Shown here: piece by piece, positions 36,625 through 45,075 of the stretch | Layout of the letters: each line of letters starts with the position of its first letter | Numbering within the stretch: the stretch's first letter is position 1 | Source: Deltaproteobacteria bacterium | Lineage (GTDB): Bacteria; Desulfobacterota; Dissulfuribacteria; Dissulfuribacterales; QOAL01 | Direction of reading: 5' to 3' | Length of the DNA: 64,000 nucleotides | NCBI GenBank assembly: GCA_026995935.1 | Contig: JALWNK010000045.1 | Location: 1 to 64,000 of the forward strand | Made by a program: the position numbers and the translations under genes | The notes under the pieces: model-generated | The model's database searches: none | What the model saw: the letters and a program-made list of their open reading frames with translations, nothing else | What the model was told of the DNA's origin: nothing

Positions 36625-37494
36625 CTATCCTGAAAAGATGGCGTAAAACTCATCTGCCTCCTGACTTGCCCGCTCAAGGATTTTCTGGGAAAGGGCAGGA
36701 CCTGTTTCCAGGCTGTTCTTCAGTATTTCAAGCATCTGTTTGTACTCGTCCTCCTCCTGTTCTGGCTGGCTGTATCTGATCTGGGATACTGCAGTCACCG
36801 CCCTTGGCACCGACGACTTTGAACTTCCGTTATGGTGGTGCAAGATGGATTCAAGGAGATAATCCGGAAACTGCCATTTTTCAGCCATGAGAGCACCAAC
36901 CGCCTGGTGATCCACGCCAAAGGTCTCCCGTTCAAGCTTCTCAAGGCTTGCCTGCCTGTCCTCGTTCCACATCTCAAGGGTCATACAGTATTTTTGTTCC
37001 TTTACATGCACAAGCACGGGAATGGCCATGTCCTGAAGGAGACCGGCTGTGAAACACTCTTCCTTACTTGTAGGATGAAGCGTTTCCGCAATGGCCCTTG
37101 CAAGGCAGGCGCGCCTTGCGCTTATTCTCCAGAAATCCTTTTGCTTGAGACAGTAAAGCTCTGTCTTTGGAATGGCATTTTTTACTGCAATTGGAAGGAT
37201 TATTCCCTCAAGACGCATCTTTCCAAGAAGACTTATGGCGTGCTGAATGTTACCGATCTTCCTGGGTAGGCCATAGGCAGCAGAATTGACGGTTTTAAGG
37301 ACCTTTACGTGCATTCCTGGGTCTGCCTCAATAAGCCTTGAAATCTCTGAAAGGGGTGCGTCCGGGTCCCTTAATAGCTCAAGCACCTTCATGACAGAGC
37401 CTGGGAAGGATGGAAGCTCATAGTCTTCCAGCAGCTCTCTCAACTGTTCCCCAGGATCCTGCTTTTTCCTCTTGAAAATATTAAAAATAGACAC
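36625..37494 (-). CDS. HDOD-domain signalling protein
   Basis: The GTG at 37494 with AGGAG before it gives 289 residues; the longer frame upstream only repeats the neighbour's end in another phase. An HDOD domain spans about 25-220: LPSFPGSVMKVLELL, ISRLIEADPGMHVKVLKTVNSA, ISLLGKMRLEGIIL and a helical bundle with GLLQDMAIPVL. HDOD proteins are HD-like scaffolds in signalling, motility and stress, usually without catalytic HD residues. It follows the pentapeptide channel gene with 1-bp spacing, so the two are co-transcribed. Confidence 0.88.
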   Translation of the reverse strand: MSIFNIFKRKKQDPGEQLRELLEDYELPSFPGSVMKVLELLRDPDAPLSEISRLIEADPGMHVKVLKTVNSAAYGLPRKIGNIQHAISLLGKMRLEGIILPIAVKNAIPKTELYCLKQKDFWRISARRACLARAIAETLHPTSKEECFTAGLLQDMAIPVLVHVKEQKYCMTLEMWNEDRQASLEKLERETFGVDHQAVGALMAEKWQFPDYLLESILHHHNGSSKSSVPRAVTAVSQIRYSQPEQEEDEYKQMLEILKNSLETGPALSQKILERASQEADEFYAIFSG

Positions 37495-37495
37495 C

Positions 37496-38506
37496 TTATT
37501 CTCCTCTTCGGGCCATCTTGTTGCTGAAGATGGATAGCAGGCCACCCAACATCATGTAACCAGTTATGACCTCGCACATGACCACTATCTGGCCTGCCAC
37601 GTTTTTTGGAACAACATCACCAAAACCCAGGGTGGTAAGGGTAACAACGCTCAAATACAGGTTGGAAATAGAGGTGGGATGCTCTCCATAATCCACTCCA
37701 ACCAGGGAATAGAGCCAAGCAAAGAAACATATCTGAACCACTATCCAAAAACACCACCTGGACATGCTTCTGCCGCAATCACTGCTTATAAGCCAAAGGT
37801 AATACAGGAACCTGGCAGCCCTGCCTGATTCCTTGAACTCTTTTATATAATTCTGATCCACTGCATGGCGGCGAAGTAGGTATGCGCCGGCAAAATTTAT
37901 GTTCCTTAGATCCGTTCCGATCCAGTCCGCCTCTTTAAAACCGGTCACCTGCCGAAGCCTGGTATTTCTCATGTCCGCATTGGTGAAAAATGCACCCCTT
38001 ACATTGCACATGGAAAGGTCACCACCCTTTAGATTGGCCTCTGTAAGATCAGCACCTGAAAGATTGGCTTCCCTTAGCCTTGCCCCCCGAAGCTCTGCGC
38101 AACGAAGGTCTGTGCCTGAAAGATTTGCCTTTACAAAACCTGCATGGGCAAGGTTAGCACCAAAAAGGCATGCGTCTGAAAGGTCTGCCATTCCAAAACC
38201 CGCCTTTTCTGCACTTACCCTTTCAAGATGTGCATCCTTAAGATGAGCCCCGCTAAAATCCGCCCCTTTTAGATTGGCACCGGTGAATACGGCACCGGTA
38301 AGATCCGCCCTCAAAAATGATGCGCCTGAAAGATTTGCACCTGAAAAGTTTGCCCCTTTTAGATTCTGGGCCTGGAAGCTCATGCCGGAAAGGTCCTTTC
38401 CTGAAAAATCAGGCTTTTCCATCCCTTCAATAGATTCTGGCCTGCCGCGGCCTTGGGGGGCTGGGCTTTGGCCCTGGAGAGTCAGGGTTTGCTGCTTAAC
38501 AGTCAT
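37496..38506 (-). CDS. Pentapeptide-repeat protein fused to a two-helix potassium channel
   Basis: From an ATG at 38506 (an in-frame TTG lies 10 codons upstream) the product has about 336 residues. A right-handed beta-helix of pentapeptide repeats (A[DN]L..-type, for example ANLSGASFLRADLTGAVF) occupies roughly residues 25-200. Then come a pair of transmembrane helices and a pore loop: WCFWIVVQICFFAWLY, the selectivity filter TTLGFGDV, and IVVMCEVITGYMMLGGLLS. The channel unit matches the Ion_trans_2 (KcsA-like) family. The cytoplasmic repeat solenoid may gate the pore or bind a partner. Co-transcribed with the HDOD gene. Confidence 0.9.
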   Translation of the reverse strand: MTVKQQTLTLQGQSPAPQGRGRPESIEGMEKPDFSGKDLSGMSFQAQNLKGANFSGANLSGASFLRADLTGAVFTGANLKGADFSGAHLKDAHLERVSAEKAGFGMADLSDACLFGANLAHAGFVKANLSGTDLRCAELRGARLREANLSGADLTEANLKGGDLSMCNVRGAFFTNADMRNTRLRQVTGFKEADWIGTDLRNINFAGAYLLRRHAVDQNYIKEFKESGRAARFLYYLWLISSDCGRSMSRWCFWIVVQICFFAWLYSLVGVDYGEHPTSISNLYLSVVTLTTLGFGDVVPKNVAGQIVVMCEVITGYMMLGGLLSIFSNKMARRGE

Positions 38507-38748
38507 GGTTAGTTTTTTTATTTTCTTTATCGTCAACCGGGTGATTCTTTTTGAGGAAATTTTGAACTAAAGGGGAAAAATTCGGGAAATCCAACATGAA
38601 AAGAGATTTGGAGAATTAACTATTTGCTTCAAATGAATACGAATTTTTTCTTTTACTTTCTCCCCAATACGGCTTAAATGACTTTGGCAAGGCCTTTAAC
38701 TTAATGATAAAACGATCTTGGATGTAAGAGCAGGGACAAGAGGGAGCC

Positions 38749-40515
38749 ATGTCTGAAACCCAAAAGAAAAAAAAGCTGTCTGAGCTACAGGCCACTGCCA
38801 TCTGTGGAAACGACATTACGTCTTCTGTTCTCTACGTTTCCGCCCTTTCCATTGCAGCCTCTGGCAAATATGCGTGGATCGCCCTCCTCATAGTAGCAGG
38901 GGTCCTTTACCTGTTCAGAAAGATATACGGAGAGGTAGTTGGCGCCCTACCGTTAAACGGCGGTGCATATAACGCCCTTCTAAACACCACAAGTAAATCA
39001 ATGGCCTCTTTAGCGGCAAGCCTTACCTTGCTGTCATACATTGCAACCTCAGTGATTTCCGCCTCAGAAGGCATGCACTACCTCCATTCCATTATCCCGG
39101 AACTTCCTGTAATTCCTGCTACCATCGTTCTTCTTGCCATTTTCATGGGGCTTACAATTCTTGGTATCGGGGAGTCGGCCGCAGTAGCGGTCGCCATTTT
39201 CATATTTCATCTTTCATGCCTCACCCTCCTTGCCGGAACGGTTATCTTTTACATACTGCACAATGGTTTTGATACCTTTATAATGAACTGGCACCTTCCT
39301 ACTCCACATGGAAGCCTCATTAAGGACCTCTACTGGGGATTTTCAGCGGCTATGCTAGGAATCTCTGGATTTGAGAGCTCTGCAAACTTCGTGGAGGAGC
39401 AGCAGCAGGGGGTTTTTCCAAAGACCCTGCGAAACATGTGGATAGCTGTCAGCATCTTCAACCCCCTCATGGCCTTCCTTGCCCTGGCGATCGTTCCCAT
39501 CCCAGAGGTCCATGACTACATGGCACACCTTTTGTCCCACATGGGAGAGACTGCCGGCGGGGAATGGCTCGCCATGCTAATCTCCATAGATGCGGCCCTT
39601 GTTTTGAGCGGTGCAGTACTTACCTCCTACGTGGGTGTGACAGGGCTTGTGGAACGAATCACCCTGGACAGGATATTCCCTGCCTTTTTCCTTAAGAAAA
39701 ACCGGAGGGGAAGCTCCTACAGGATTATCATTGCCTTCTTTCTCCTGTGCGTATCCATTCTCTTCATCACCAAGGGGCAGGTTGAAGTACTTGCAGGGGT
39801 CTACACCATCTCCTTTCTTTCGGTCATGGCCCTATTTGCCATTGGAAACATTCTGCTCAAGATAAGGAGAAAGTCCCTTCCCAGGCCAGAACGGGCAAGC
39901 TGGCCTGCGGTCTTTACAGCCCTTATAGCGGTCCTTGCGGCCCTTGTGGGGAACATAATAAAGCAGCCAGAACCCGGACAGCCTGCAAATATCGTGGTCT
40001 TTGCAGAGTATTTCATACCAACCATAATACTTGTGGCCATAATGCTTAACAGGATCGTGCTTCTGGAGATGCTACTTAATTTCATTGAGTTCCTCTTTGT
40101 ACCCATCCTCCAATTCGTGACCAAGGTCAACCAGAAGATTTACGAGACCATAGACAAGATACAGTCTCAGGAGTTTGTCTTTTTTACCCGTGGAGACAAT
40201 ATTGCAAACCTTAACAAGGTCCTCCTCTACATCAGACAGAACGAGCATACCAAGAAAATAAAGATAGTCACGGTAATGGAAGAGGAGGACAAGGAGCTCC
40301 TTGAAAAGCTGGAGCAAGACATAGAATTCTTAAAAAGGGAGTACCCGGATATAGAAATAGAGTTCGTAAAGATAGAGGGAAAGTTCACCCCGGAGCTTGT
40401 AAGAAAGCTGTCAAAGAAGTGGGGAATCCCCATAAACTTCATGTTTATAGGATCCCCTGGAGACCACTTCCCTTACCGTATTGAGGAGCTGGGCGGGGTT
40501 CGCCTCATCATCTAA
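38749..40515 (+). CDS. APC-superfamily amino-acid permease with C-terminal cytoplasmic domain
   Basis: The 588-residue protein has about twelve transmembrane helices. It starts with a cytoplasmic LSELQATAICGNDITSSVLY and carries the APC-type first-helix signature (GGAYNALLN in helix 2). After residue 465 comes a soluble tail of about 120 residues (VFFTRGDNIANLNKVLLY, IKIVTVMEEEDKELLEKLE, and a final IGSPGDHFPYRIEELGG) that resembles a small nucleotide-binding/UspA-like fold. Substrate is unknown. The gene ends overlapping the convergent FmdB gene by 4 bp. Confidence 0.88.
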   Translation: MSETQKKKKLSELQATAICGNDITSSVLYVSALSIAASGKYAWIALLIVAGVLYLFRKIYGEVVGALPLNGGAYNALLNTTSKSMASLAASLTLLSYIATSVISASEGMHYLHSIIPELPVIPATIVLLAIFMGLTILGIGESAAVAVAIFIFHLSCLTLLAGTVIFYILHNGFDTFIMNWHLPTPHGSLIKDLYWGFSAAMLGISGFESSANFVEEQQQGVFPKTLRNMWIAVSIFNPLMAFLALAIVPIPEVHDYMAHLLSHMGETAGGEWLAMLISIDAALVLSGAVLTSYVGVTGLVERITLDRIFPAFFLKKNRRGSSYRIIIAFFLLCVSILFITKGQVEVLAGVYTISFLSVMALFAIGNILLKIRRKSLPRPERASWPAVFTALIAVLAALVGNIIKQPEPGQPANIVVFAEYFIPTIILVAIMLNRIVLLEMLLNFIEFLFVPILQFVTKVNQKIYETIDKIQSQEFVFFTRGDNIANLNKVLLYIRQNEHTKKIKIVTVMEEEDKELLEKLEQDIEFLKREYPDIEIEFVKIEGKFTPELVRKLSKKWGIPINFMFIGSPGDHFPYRIEELGGVRLII

Positions 40516-41015
40516 AGTTCATACAGGGTCTCATCCACGGCTGGTGGAAGATACCTCCTCTTGAGGCCCTTTATGGCCTTCTTTGTACCAAGGCTCTTGA
40601 AAATATCCTCGTCATCAAAGAGGTCATCCATCTCCTCCTCTATCTTTTCTGGGTCCTCACCGGCCTCCATGCGGCTTATGGCCTCTTCGATGGACCCTCC
40701 TACCTCTAATCCAGCAGAGTCAAAAAGCCTTCTCATGAAACGTGCCGCCTGCCTGGGGTCGTTTTCATCAATATTTTCCGCCTCTGAAGCCAGAGACATC
40801 ATGGCCTTCTCCAATTTAGACTCATCAATATTTTCAAAGGGGTTGTCCCCTTCTGGCTCACTACGATTTTTTGAAATGGCAAATATGGACATCTTTTTTT
40901 CCAGTTCTTCCTTTCCGCAGCGAGGACATGATGGCCTCTTGTCCACGTTTATCCTGCGGGAAAAGAAGTTGAATATCATATGGCAATCGGAGCAGTAAAA
41001 TTCATATATGGGCAT
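40512..41015 (-). CDS. FmdB-family zinc ribbon protein
   Basis: The 167-residue protein begins MPIYEFYCSDCHMIF and has a four-cysteine zinc ribbon (FYCSDC and SCPRCG) in the first 45 residues, as in FmdB regulatory proteins. The rest is an acidic helical tail (SEAENIDENDPRQAARFMRR, EEEMDDLFDDEDIF) ending near the permease gene. FmdB-type ribbons are linked to regulation of amidase/formamidase in some bacteria, but the role here is unknown. It is a single-gene unit. Confidence 0.85.
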   Translation of the reverse strand: MPIYEFYCSDCHMIFNFFSRRINVDKRPSCPRCGKEELEKKMSIFAISKNRSEPEGDNPFENIDESKLEKAMMSLASEAENIDENDPRQAARFMRRLFDSAGLEVGGSIEEAISRMEAGEDPEKIEEEMDDLFDDEDIFKSLGTKKAIKGLKRRYLPPAVDETLYEL

Positions 41016-41310
41016 GTCAATAAGTCCTCCTTCAGATAAAGAGAAGTCTGGTCATTTCATCTATATTTTGATTAACCATTCACTTTTGGCTTCTCAAGAG
41101 GTTTAAATGTTATTTGGCATAAAATTAGTAAAAATTTTTATTTTGCAACAAATAACACTTTATTATTCCCAAAAGCTAATATAAAATGGATTTGCCAACC
41201 AAAGGATGACTCGATTCGTTTAAGGGGGGCGGGAATTTTCATTCCATTCCTGGAGGATGAGTCCTTTCTTTGGAAATTTTCAAGTTTTTCGAAAGGAGTA
41301 CTACTTAAAA
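41016..41310. other. Intergenic region and long leader of the cold-shock gene
   Basis: About 295 AT-rich bases separate the divergent FmdB gene and the csp gene. The right part (GGAATTTTCATTCC repeats around 41231-41250) is likely the untranslated leader of the cold-shock gene. Long leaders are typical of csp mRNAs, but no cold-box element could be verified. Confidence 0.4.
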
Positions 41311-41511
41311 ATGGCAGAAGGAAAGGTAAAATGGTTCAATGACAAGAAGGGTTACGGTTTCATCGAAATTGAAGGCCAGTCTGATGTCTTTGTGCACTAT
41401 TCTGGCATCAAGGCTGATGGGTTCAAGTCTCTAAAGGAGGGGGAGTCTGTCACCTTTGATATCGAAGAGACCAGCAGGGGTCCTCAGGCAGTTAACGTAG
41501 AAAAAATCTAA
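41311..41511 (+). CDS. Cold-shock protein (CspA family)
   Basis: The chosen ATG has GAAAGGAG 12 bases upstream and gives 66 residues; the in-frame ATG at 41257 would only add a non-homologous leader. The protein is a single cold-shock domain: [17 protein letters not shown] (RNP1), DVFVHYSGI (RNP2), and a C-terminal GPQAVNV. It should bind single-stranded RNA or DNA as an RNA chaperone. It has its own terminator. Confidence 0.96.
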   Translation: MAEGKVKWFNDKKGYGFIEIEGQSDVFVHYSGIKADGFKSLKEGESVTFDIEETSRGPQAVNVEKI

Positions 41512-41524
41512 AAACGCCAAAGCA

Positions 41525-41556
41525 GGGTGCCCCGGAAGGCTTGGGGCACCTTCTCT
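41525..41556 (+). terminator. Rho-independent terminator of the cold-shock gene
   Basis: GGTGCCCC (41526-41533) and GGGGCACC (41543-41550) form an 8-bp stem, followed by TTCTCT. The T run is short, so strength is uncertain. Confidence 0.75.
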
Positions 41557-41603
41557 ATACTCTATATTTAATTCCTTCAAAAAAATTCCAGGTTATACGC
41601 ACC

Positions 41604-42914
41604 CTATTCACCAGACAGAAATCTCTTTTTGTCTACAACATTCTCACCTGATTCCAGAAAGCCTTTAATGGACCGAAGTTCCACGGGCTTTATCCGGCAC
41701 CTGAGCCCCAAAGATTCAAGAAACAGGTCCTCTGTCTCCCTTATCCAGTTGTGAAGCTCCGGAAGGTTACCACTAAAGAAGGAGTCATCTATGGCCACCA
41801 GTATCTCTACCTGGGTGAGATGTTTCCACTTTCCAAGGACAATGATAAAGGAGAGGTCTTTTCCTCCCGTGGACTGGTTTATGATGTTTCGAACATGATC
41901 AGGGGATATCTTCACTCCCCTTACCGTCACGATGTTGTCACATCTTCCCCTTACAGGACTCATCCTCCAGGTCGTTCTTCCACATGAACAGGTCTCGTTG
42001 TGAAGGCTGGTGATATCGCCTGTGCGAAAACGAAGGAGGGGATTTGCCCTTGCCGTAACCGTGGTTATGACAAGCTCACCTTCCTGGCCTGGGCCAAGTA
42101 CCTTCAGGGTTTCAGGATCGATTACCTCTGGGATTACATGGTCCAGAGAAAGATGAAGCCCGTCCTTTTCCCTGCATTCATAGGCCATGGCAGGTCCAGA
42201 TGCCTCGAAAAGGCCGTATGCGGCCCTTGTTTCAACGTCAAGCTCCCTCTCGAATATGCCCCTTGTCTCATCCGTCAGGGTCTCGCCTAGAAGGATCATG
42301 ACCCTGAGATTGAGCGCGGCCAGGGGCATGTTTCTTTCCCTGAAGGCCTCGAGCATATACAATCCATAAGATGATGTAGTCACAAGGACCGTTGTCTTGA
42401 AATCCACCATGACCCTGACCCTGCTGAGGATGGAAACGGGATCAGGCGGAATCACAAGGGCCCCAAGAAACTCCGCACCCTCCTTGAGATCCTGTCCGTG
42501 AAGAGACATGCCTGGGTCAAGGCATATCTGCACGATGTCGTCCTGGTTGATCCCGGCAGAGCGAAAAAAACGACCGGTAAGCTCCCTTCTTCTCTTCAGA
42601 TCCTGTTTCGTGTAACCCAGGGCAATGGGGTTTGCCTGACCGCTCCTGAGGGTATGAATGCGCACTATGTCCCTCAGTGGCACTGAAAAAAGCCCGTAGG
42701 GATAGTTTTCTGCTATGTCTTGCCTGCTTGTGAAGGGAAGCTTTGTAATGTCTTCAACTGAGCCAATATCATCTGGTCCAACACCCGTCTCATCGAGCTT
42801 CTTCCTGTAAAAGGGCACCCTGTTGTAGGCCCTGTTTACAGTGGACTGTAAAAGTTCTGTGTGCCACTGGCTCCACGCCTCAGGAGAAAGATACTCCACC
42901 CTGTCAAGTTCCAT
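41604..42914 (-). CDS. PaaK-like adenylate-forming protein with a degenerate ATP loop
   Basis: The 436-residue protein follows phenylacetate-CoA ligases end to end: YNRVPFYRKKL, ITKLPFTSRQDIAENYPYG, GLFEASGPAMAYECREK, GELVITT and RFRTGDIT. The family's phosphate-binding loop, normally RIHxSSGTTGKPT, is replaced here by RIHTLRSGQANPI (about 85-97), and the C-terminal basic motif is also altered. Catalysis of acyl-CoA formation is therefore doubtful; a divergent substrate or a regulatory role is possible. The gene lies 7 bp downstream of livF and is co-transcribed with it. PaaK-like genes next to liv transporters are common in Desulfobacterota. Confidence 0.85.
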   Translation of the reverse strand: MELDRVEYLSPEAWSQWHTELLQSTVNRAYNRVPFYRKKLDETGVGPDDIGSVEDITKLPFTSRQDIAENYPYGLFSVPLRDIVRIHTLRSGQANPIALGYTKQDLKRRRELTGRFFRSAGINQDDIVQICLDPGMSLHGQDLKEGAEFLGALVIPPDPVSILSRVRVMVDFKTTVLVTTSSYGLYMLEAFRERNMPLAALNLRVMILLGETLTDETRGIFERELDVETRAAYGLFEASGPAMAYECREKDGLHLSLDHVIPEVIDPETLKVLGPGQEGELVITTVTARANPLLRFRTGDITSLHNETCSCGRTTWRMSPVRGRCDNIVTVRGVKISPDHVRNIINQSTGGKDLSFIIVLGKWKHLTQVEILVAIDDSFFSGNLPELHNWIRETEDLFLESLGLRCRIKPVELRSIKGFLESGENVVDKKRFLSGE

Positions 42915-42921
42915 GTCTTTT

Positions 42922-43656
42922 CTACCTTTCAGATAGGTCTTTGTAATCCTTACCCAGATAGGCCCTCTTTATCTCGCTGTCTTCAGCCAGGTCCGAGGCC
43001 CTTCCCTGGAGTATAATACGGCCTGTCTCAAGGATATAGGCCCTGTGCGATATCTCAAGGGCCTTTCTTGCATTCTGCTCAACAAGCAAGATGGTCATCC
43101 CCTTTGAATTGAGGTCCACAATGGTCCTTATGATGGTTTCCACAAGTCGGGGCGCAAGGCCCAGGGAAGGCTCATCGAGAAGCAGGAGCCTTGGTTTGGC
43201 CATGAGAGCCCGGCCTATTGCGAGCATCTGCTGCTCGCCTCCGCTAAGTGTACCGGCCGTCTGATCCAGACGTTCCTTGAGCCTGGGAAATAGCTCAAAT
43301 ATATGCTCAAGTTCATCCTCCAGCGCCTTCTGGTCCACATTTTTCCTGGCATAGGCACCAAGCATCAGGTTTTCGTACACGGAAAGGGGACTAAAGAGCT
43401 GCCTTCCCTCGGGACAATGGGCAATTCCAAGGGACACTATCTGGTCCGGGGAAAGGCCCTTTATTGATTTGCCAAGAAAGGCGATCTCCCCTGAAAGTGA
43501 ACCTATAAGGCCAGAGATGGAAAGCAGAAGGGTGGTCTTTCCCGCCCCGTTTGCACCTATTATGGAGACTATCTCCCCATTATCCACATGCAGTGAGCAG
43601 TTTTTAAGGACCTGTATGGGGCCATAGCCTGCATTTAAATTTTTGATATGAAGCAT
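42922..43656 (-). CDS. livF: Branched-chain amino-acid ABC transporter ATP-binding protein LivF
   Basis: This 244-residue ATPase has Walker A GANGAGKTT, the signature LSGGEQQML and Walker B LLLLDEPSLGLAP, with the LivF-type tail AYLGKDYK. It energises the LivH/LivM importer. Unusually, it is not at the end of the livJHMG operon but is transcribed divergently with the PaaK-like gene. Confidence 0.95.
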   Translation of the reverse strand: MLHIKNLNAGYGPIQVLKNCSLHVDNGEIVSIIGANGAGKTTLLLSISGLIGSLSGEIAFLGKSIKGLSPDQIVSLGIAHCPEGRQLFSPLSVYENLMLGAYARKNVDQKALEDELEHIFELFPRLKERLDQTAGTLSGGEQQMLAIGRALMAKPRLLLLDEPSLGLAPRLVETIIRTIVDLNSKGMTILLVEQNARKALEISHRAYILETGRIILQGRASDLAEDSEIKRAYLGKDYKDLSER

Positions 43657-43757
43657 TTATTAGCCTTGTCTTTGGATATAGGCGTAAGCCTGTCTTTTCC
43701 CAGTCTAATTAACACAACACCAACAAAAAACGCAGTACACTTTTTGCCTTTAGGTTT

Positions 43758-43800
43758 TGACGTTGATAAATGCTCTCTTTTTGTGTATTAGTCAACGTTA
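43758..43800. promoter_or_regulatory. Candidate operator in the livF/livJ divergent promoter region
   Basis: TGACGTTGA (43758-43766) and TCAACGTTA (43792-43800) form an inverted repeat (8 of 9 bases) 25 bases apart, 25 bp before the livJ ATG. It could bind a regulator that controls both directions. No regulator gene is adjacent. Confidence 0.3.
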
Positions 43801-43824
43801 TAAAATAGCAGAGGGAGGAGAAAA

Positions 43825-44976
43825 ATGCGTTTCTTAAAAAACATCGTCACCTTACTGGCCGCTTTTTCACTGGTACTTCTTTCAGGAACCGGCATGGTTC
43901 AGGCAAAGGACACCTTGAAAATAGGCTCTTTCCTGGCAGTTACAGGCCCTGCGTCATTTCTTGGGGATCCGGAACTGAAAACCCTTCAGATGTACATAGA
44001 GGAGATAAATGCAAAGGGCGGGATAAACGGACACAAGATCGAATTTGTCCATTACGACACCAAGGGCAAGGCCAAAGAGGCTAAGAATTTCGTCAACCGT
44101 CTCATCAAGAAAGACAAGGTTGACGTAATCATTGGCGGTACCACATCTGGAAACAGCCTAGCCGTAATTGACATTGTGGAAAAGGCGAAGGTGCCCTTCA
44201 TATCACTTGCAGGTTCCATCAAGATAGTGGAGCCAGTAAAAAAGTGGGTTTTCAAGACACCCCACACGGACAAAATGGCGGCAGAGAAGATATTTGCAGA
44301 CATGAAGAAACGCGGAATCAAGAAGGCCGCACTCATCACTGGAAACGGCGGCTTTGACAAGTCGGGCCGTGCCCAGTGTCTTGCCCTTGCCCCCAAGTAC
44401 GGTATCGAGATAGTTGCGGATGAAAAGTATGGCAATGCCGACACTGACATGACCACACAGCTCACCAAGATAAGGGCAACGGATGCCCAGGCCATCATAA
44501 ACTTTGGCTTTGGCAAGGCCCCTGCAATAGTTGCAAAGAACATCAAGCAGCTCGGAATCAAGCTTCCCGTTTATGAATCCCACGGAGTTGCCTCCAAGAA
44601 ATTTATCGAGCTAGCAGGGGATGCGGCAAACGGCATAAGGCTTCCTGCTGCTGCCCTAATTGTTGCCGATCAGCTTTCAGACAAGGATCCTCAGAAGAAG
44701 GTCCTTCTTGCCTACAAGAAGAAATACGAGGCAAAGTATGGCCCGGTCTCAACCTTTGGTGGACACGCATATGATGCCCTGTTCATAACCGTAGAGGCCG
44801 TTAAGAGGGCAGGCACCATAGACAGGGCAAAAATAAGGGACGAAATCGAAAAAACCCACGGCTTTGTTGGTACAGGCGGCATCTTCAACATGAGCCCAAC
44901 CGATCACCTAGGCCTGAACCTTGACGCCTTCAAGATGATTGAGATACAAAACGGAAACTGGAAACTGCTTTACTAA
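43825..44976 (+). CDS. livJ: Branched-chain amino-acid ABC transporter substrate-binding protein LivJ/LivK type
   Basis: The 383-residue protein has a signal peptide (about 1-26, ending VQAKD) and the periplasmic type 1 binding fold: LKIGSFLAVTGPASFLGDPE, INAKGGINGHKIEFVHYD, VDVIIGGTTSGNSLAV and, near the end, GHAYDALFITVEAV. It binds the ligand in the periplasm and delivers it to LivH/LivM. The ribosome-binding site is GGGAGGAG. Ligand preference (branched-chain or aromatic acids) cannot be read directly; the PaaK-like neighbour hints at an aromatic or acyl ligand. Confidence 0.94.
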   Translation: MRFLKNIVTLLAAFSLVLLSGTGMVQAKDTLKIGSFLAVTGPASFLGDPELKTLQMYIEEINAKGGINGHKIEFVHYDTKGKAKEAKNFVNRLIKKDKVDVIIGGTTSGNSLAVIDIVEKAKVPFISLAGSIKIVEPVKKWVFKTPHTDKMAAEKIFADMKKRGIKKAALITGNGGFDKSGRAQCLALAPKYGIEIVADEKYGNADTDMTTQLTKIRATDAQAIINFGFGKAPAIVAKNIKQLGIKLPVYESHGVASKKFIELAGDAANGIRLPAAALIVADQLSDKDPQKKVLLAYKKKYEAKYGPVSTFGGHAYDALFITVEAVKRAGTIDRAKIRDEIEKTHGFVGTGGIFNMSPTDHLGLNLDAFKMIEIQNGNWKLLY

Positions 44977-45000
44977 AAAAGTACTTACATAACATCCAAT

Positions 45001-45037
45001 TACCCCCGTCTCAGAATGCTGAGCGGGGGTAATTTTT
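45001..45037 (+). terminator. Terminator or attenuator between livJ and livH
   Basis: TACCCCCG and CGGGGGTA with the inner pair CTCAG/CTGAG make a long hairpin followed by TTTTT, between the binding-protein gene and the permease genes. Partial termination here would yield more binding protein than membrane subunits, a common arrangement. Confidence 0.8.
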
Positions 45038-45075
45038 GCCACTGGAGTATCCTTGAACCTTAAAGGCCAGACTGC

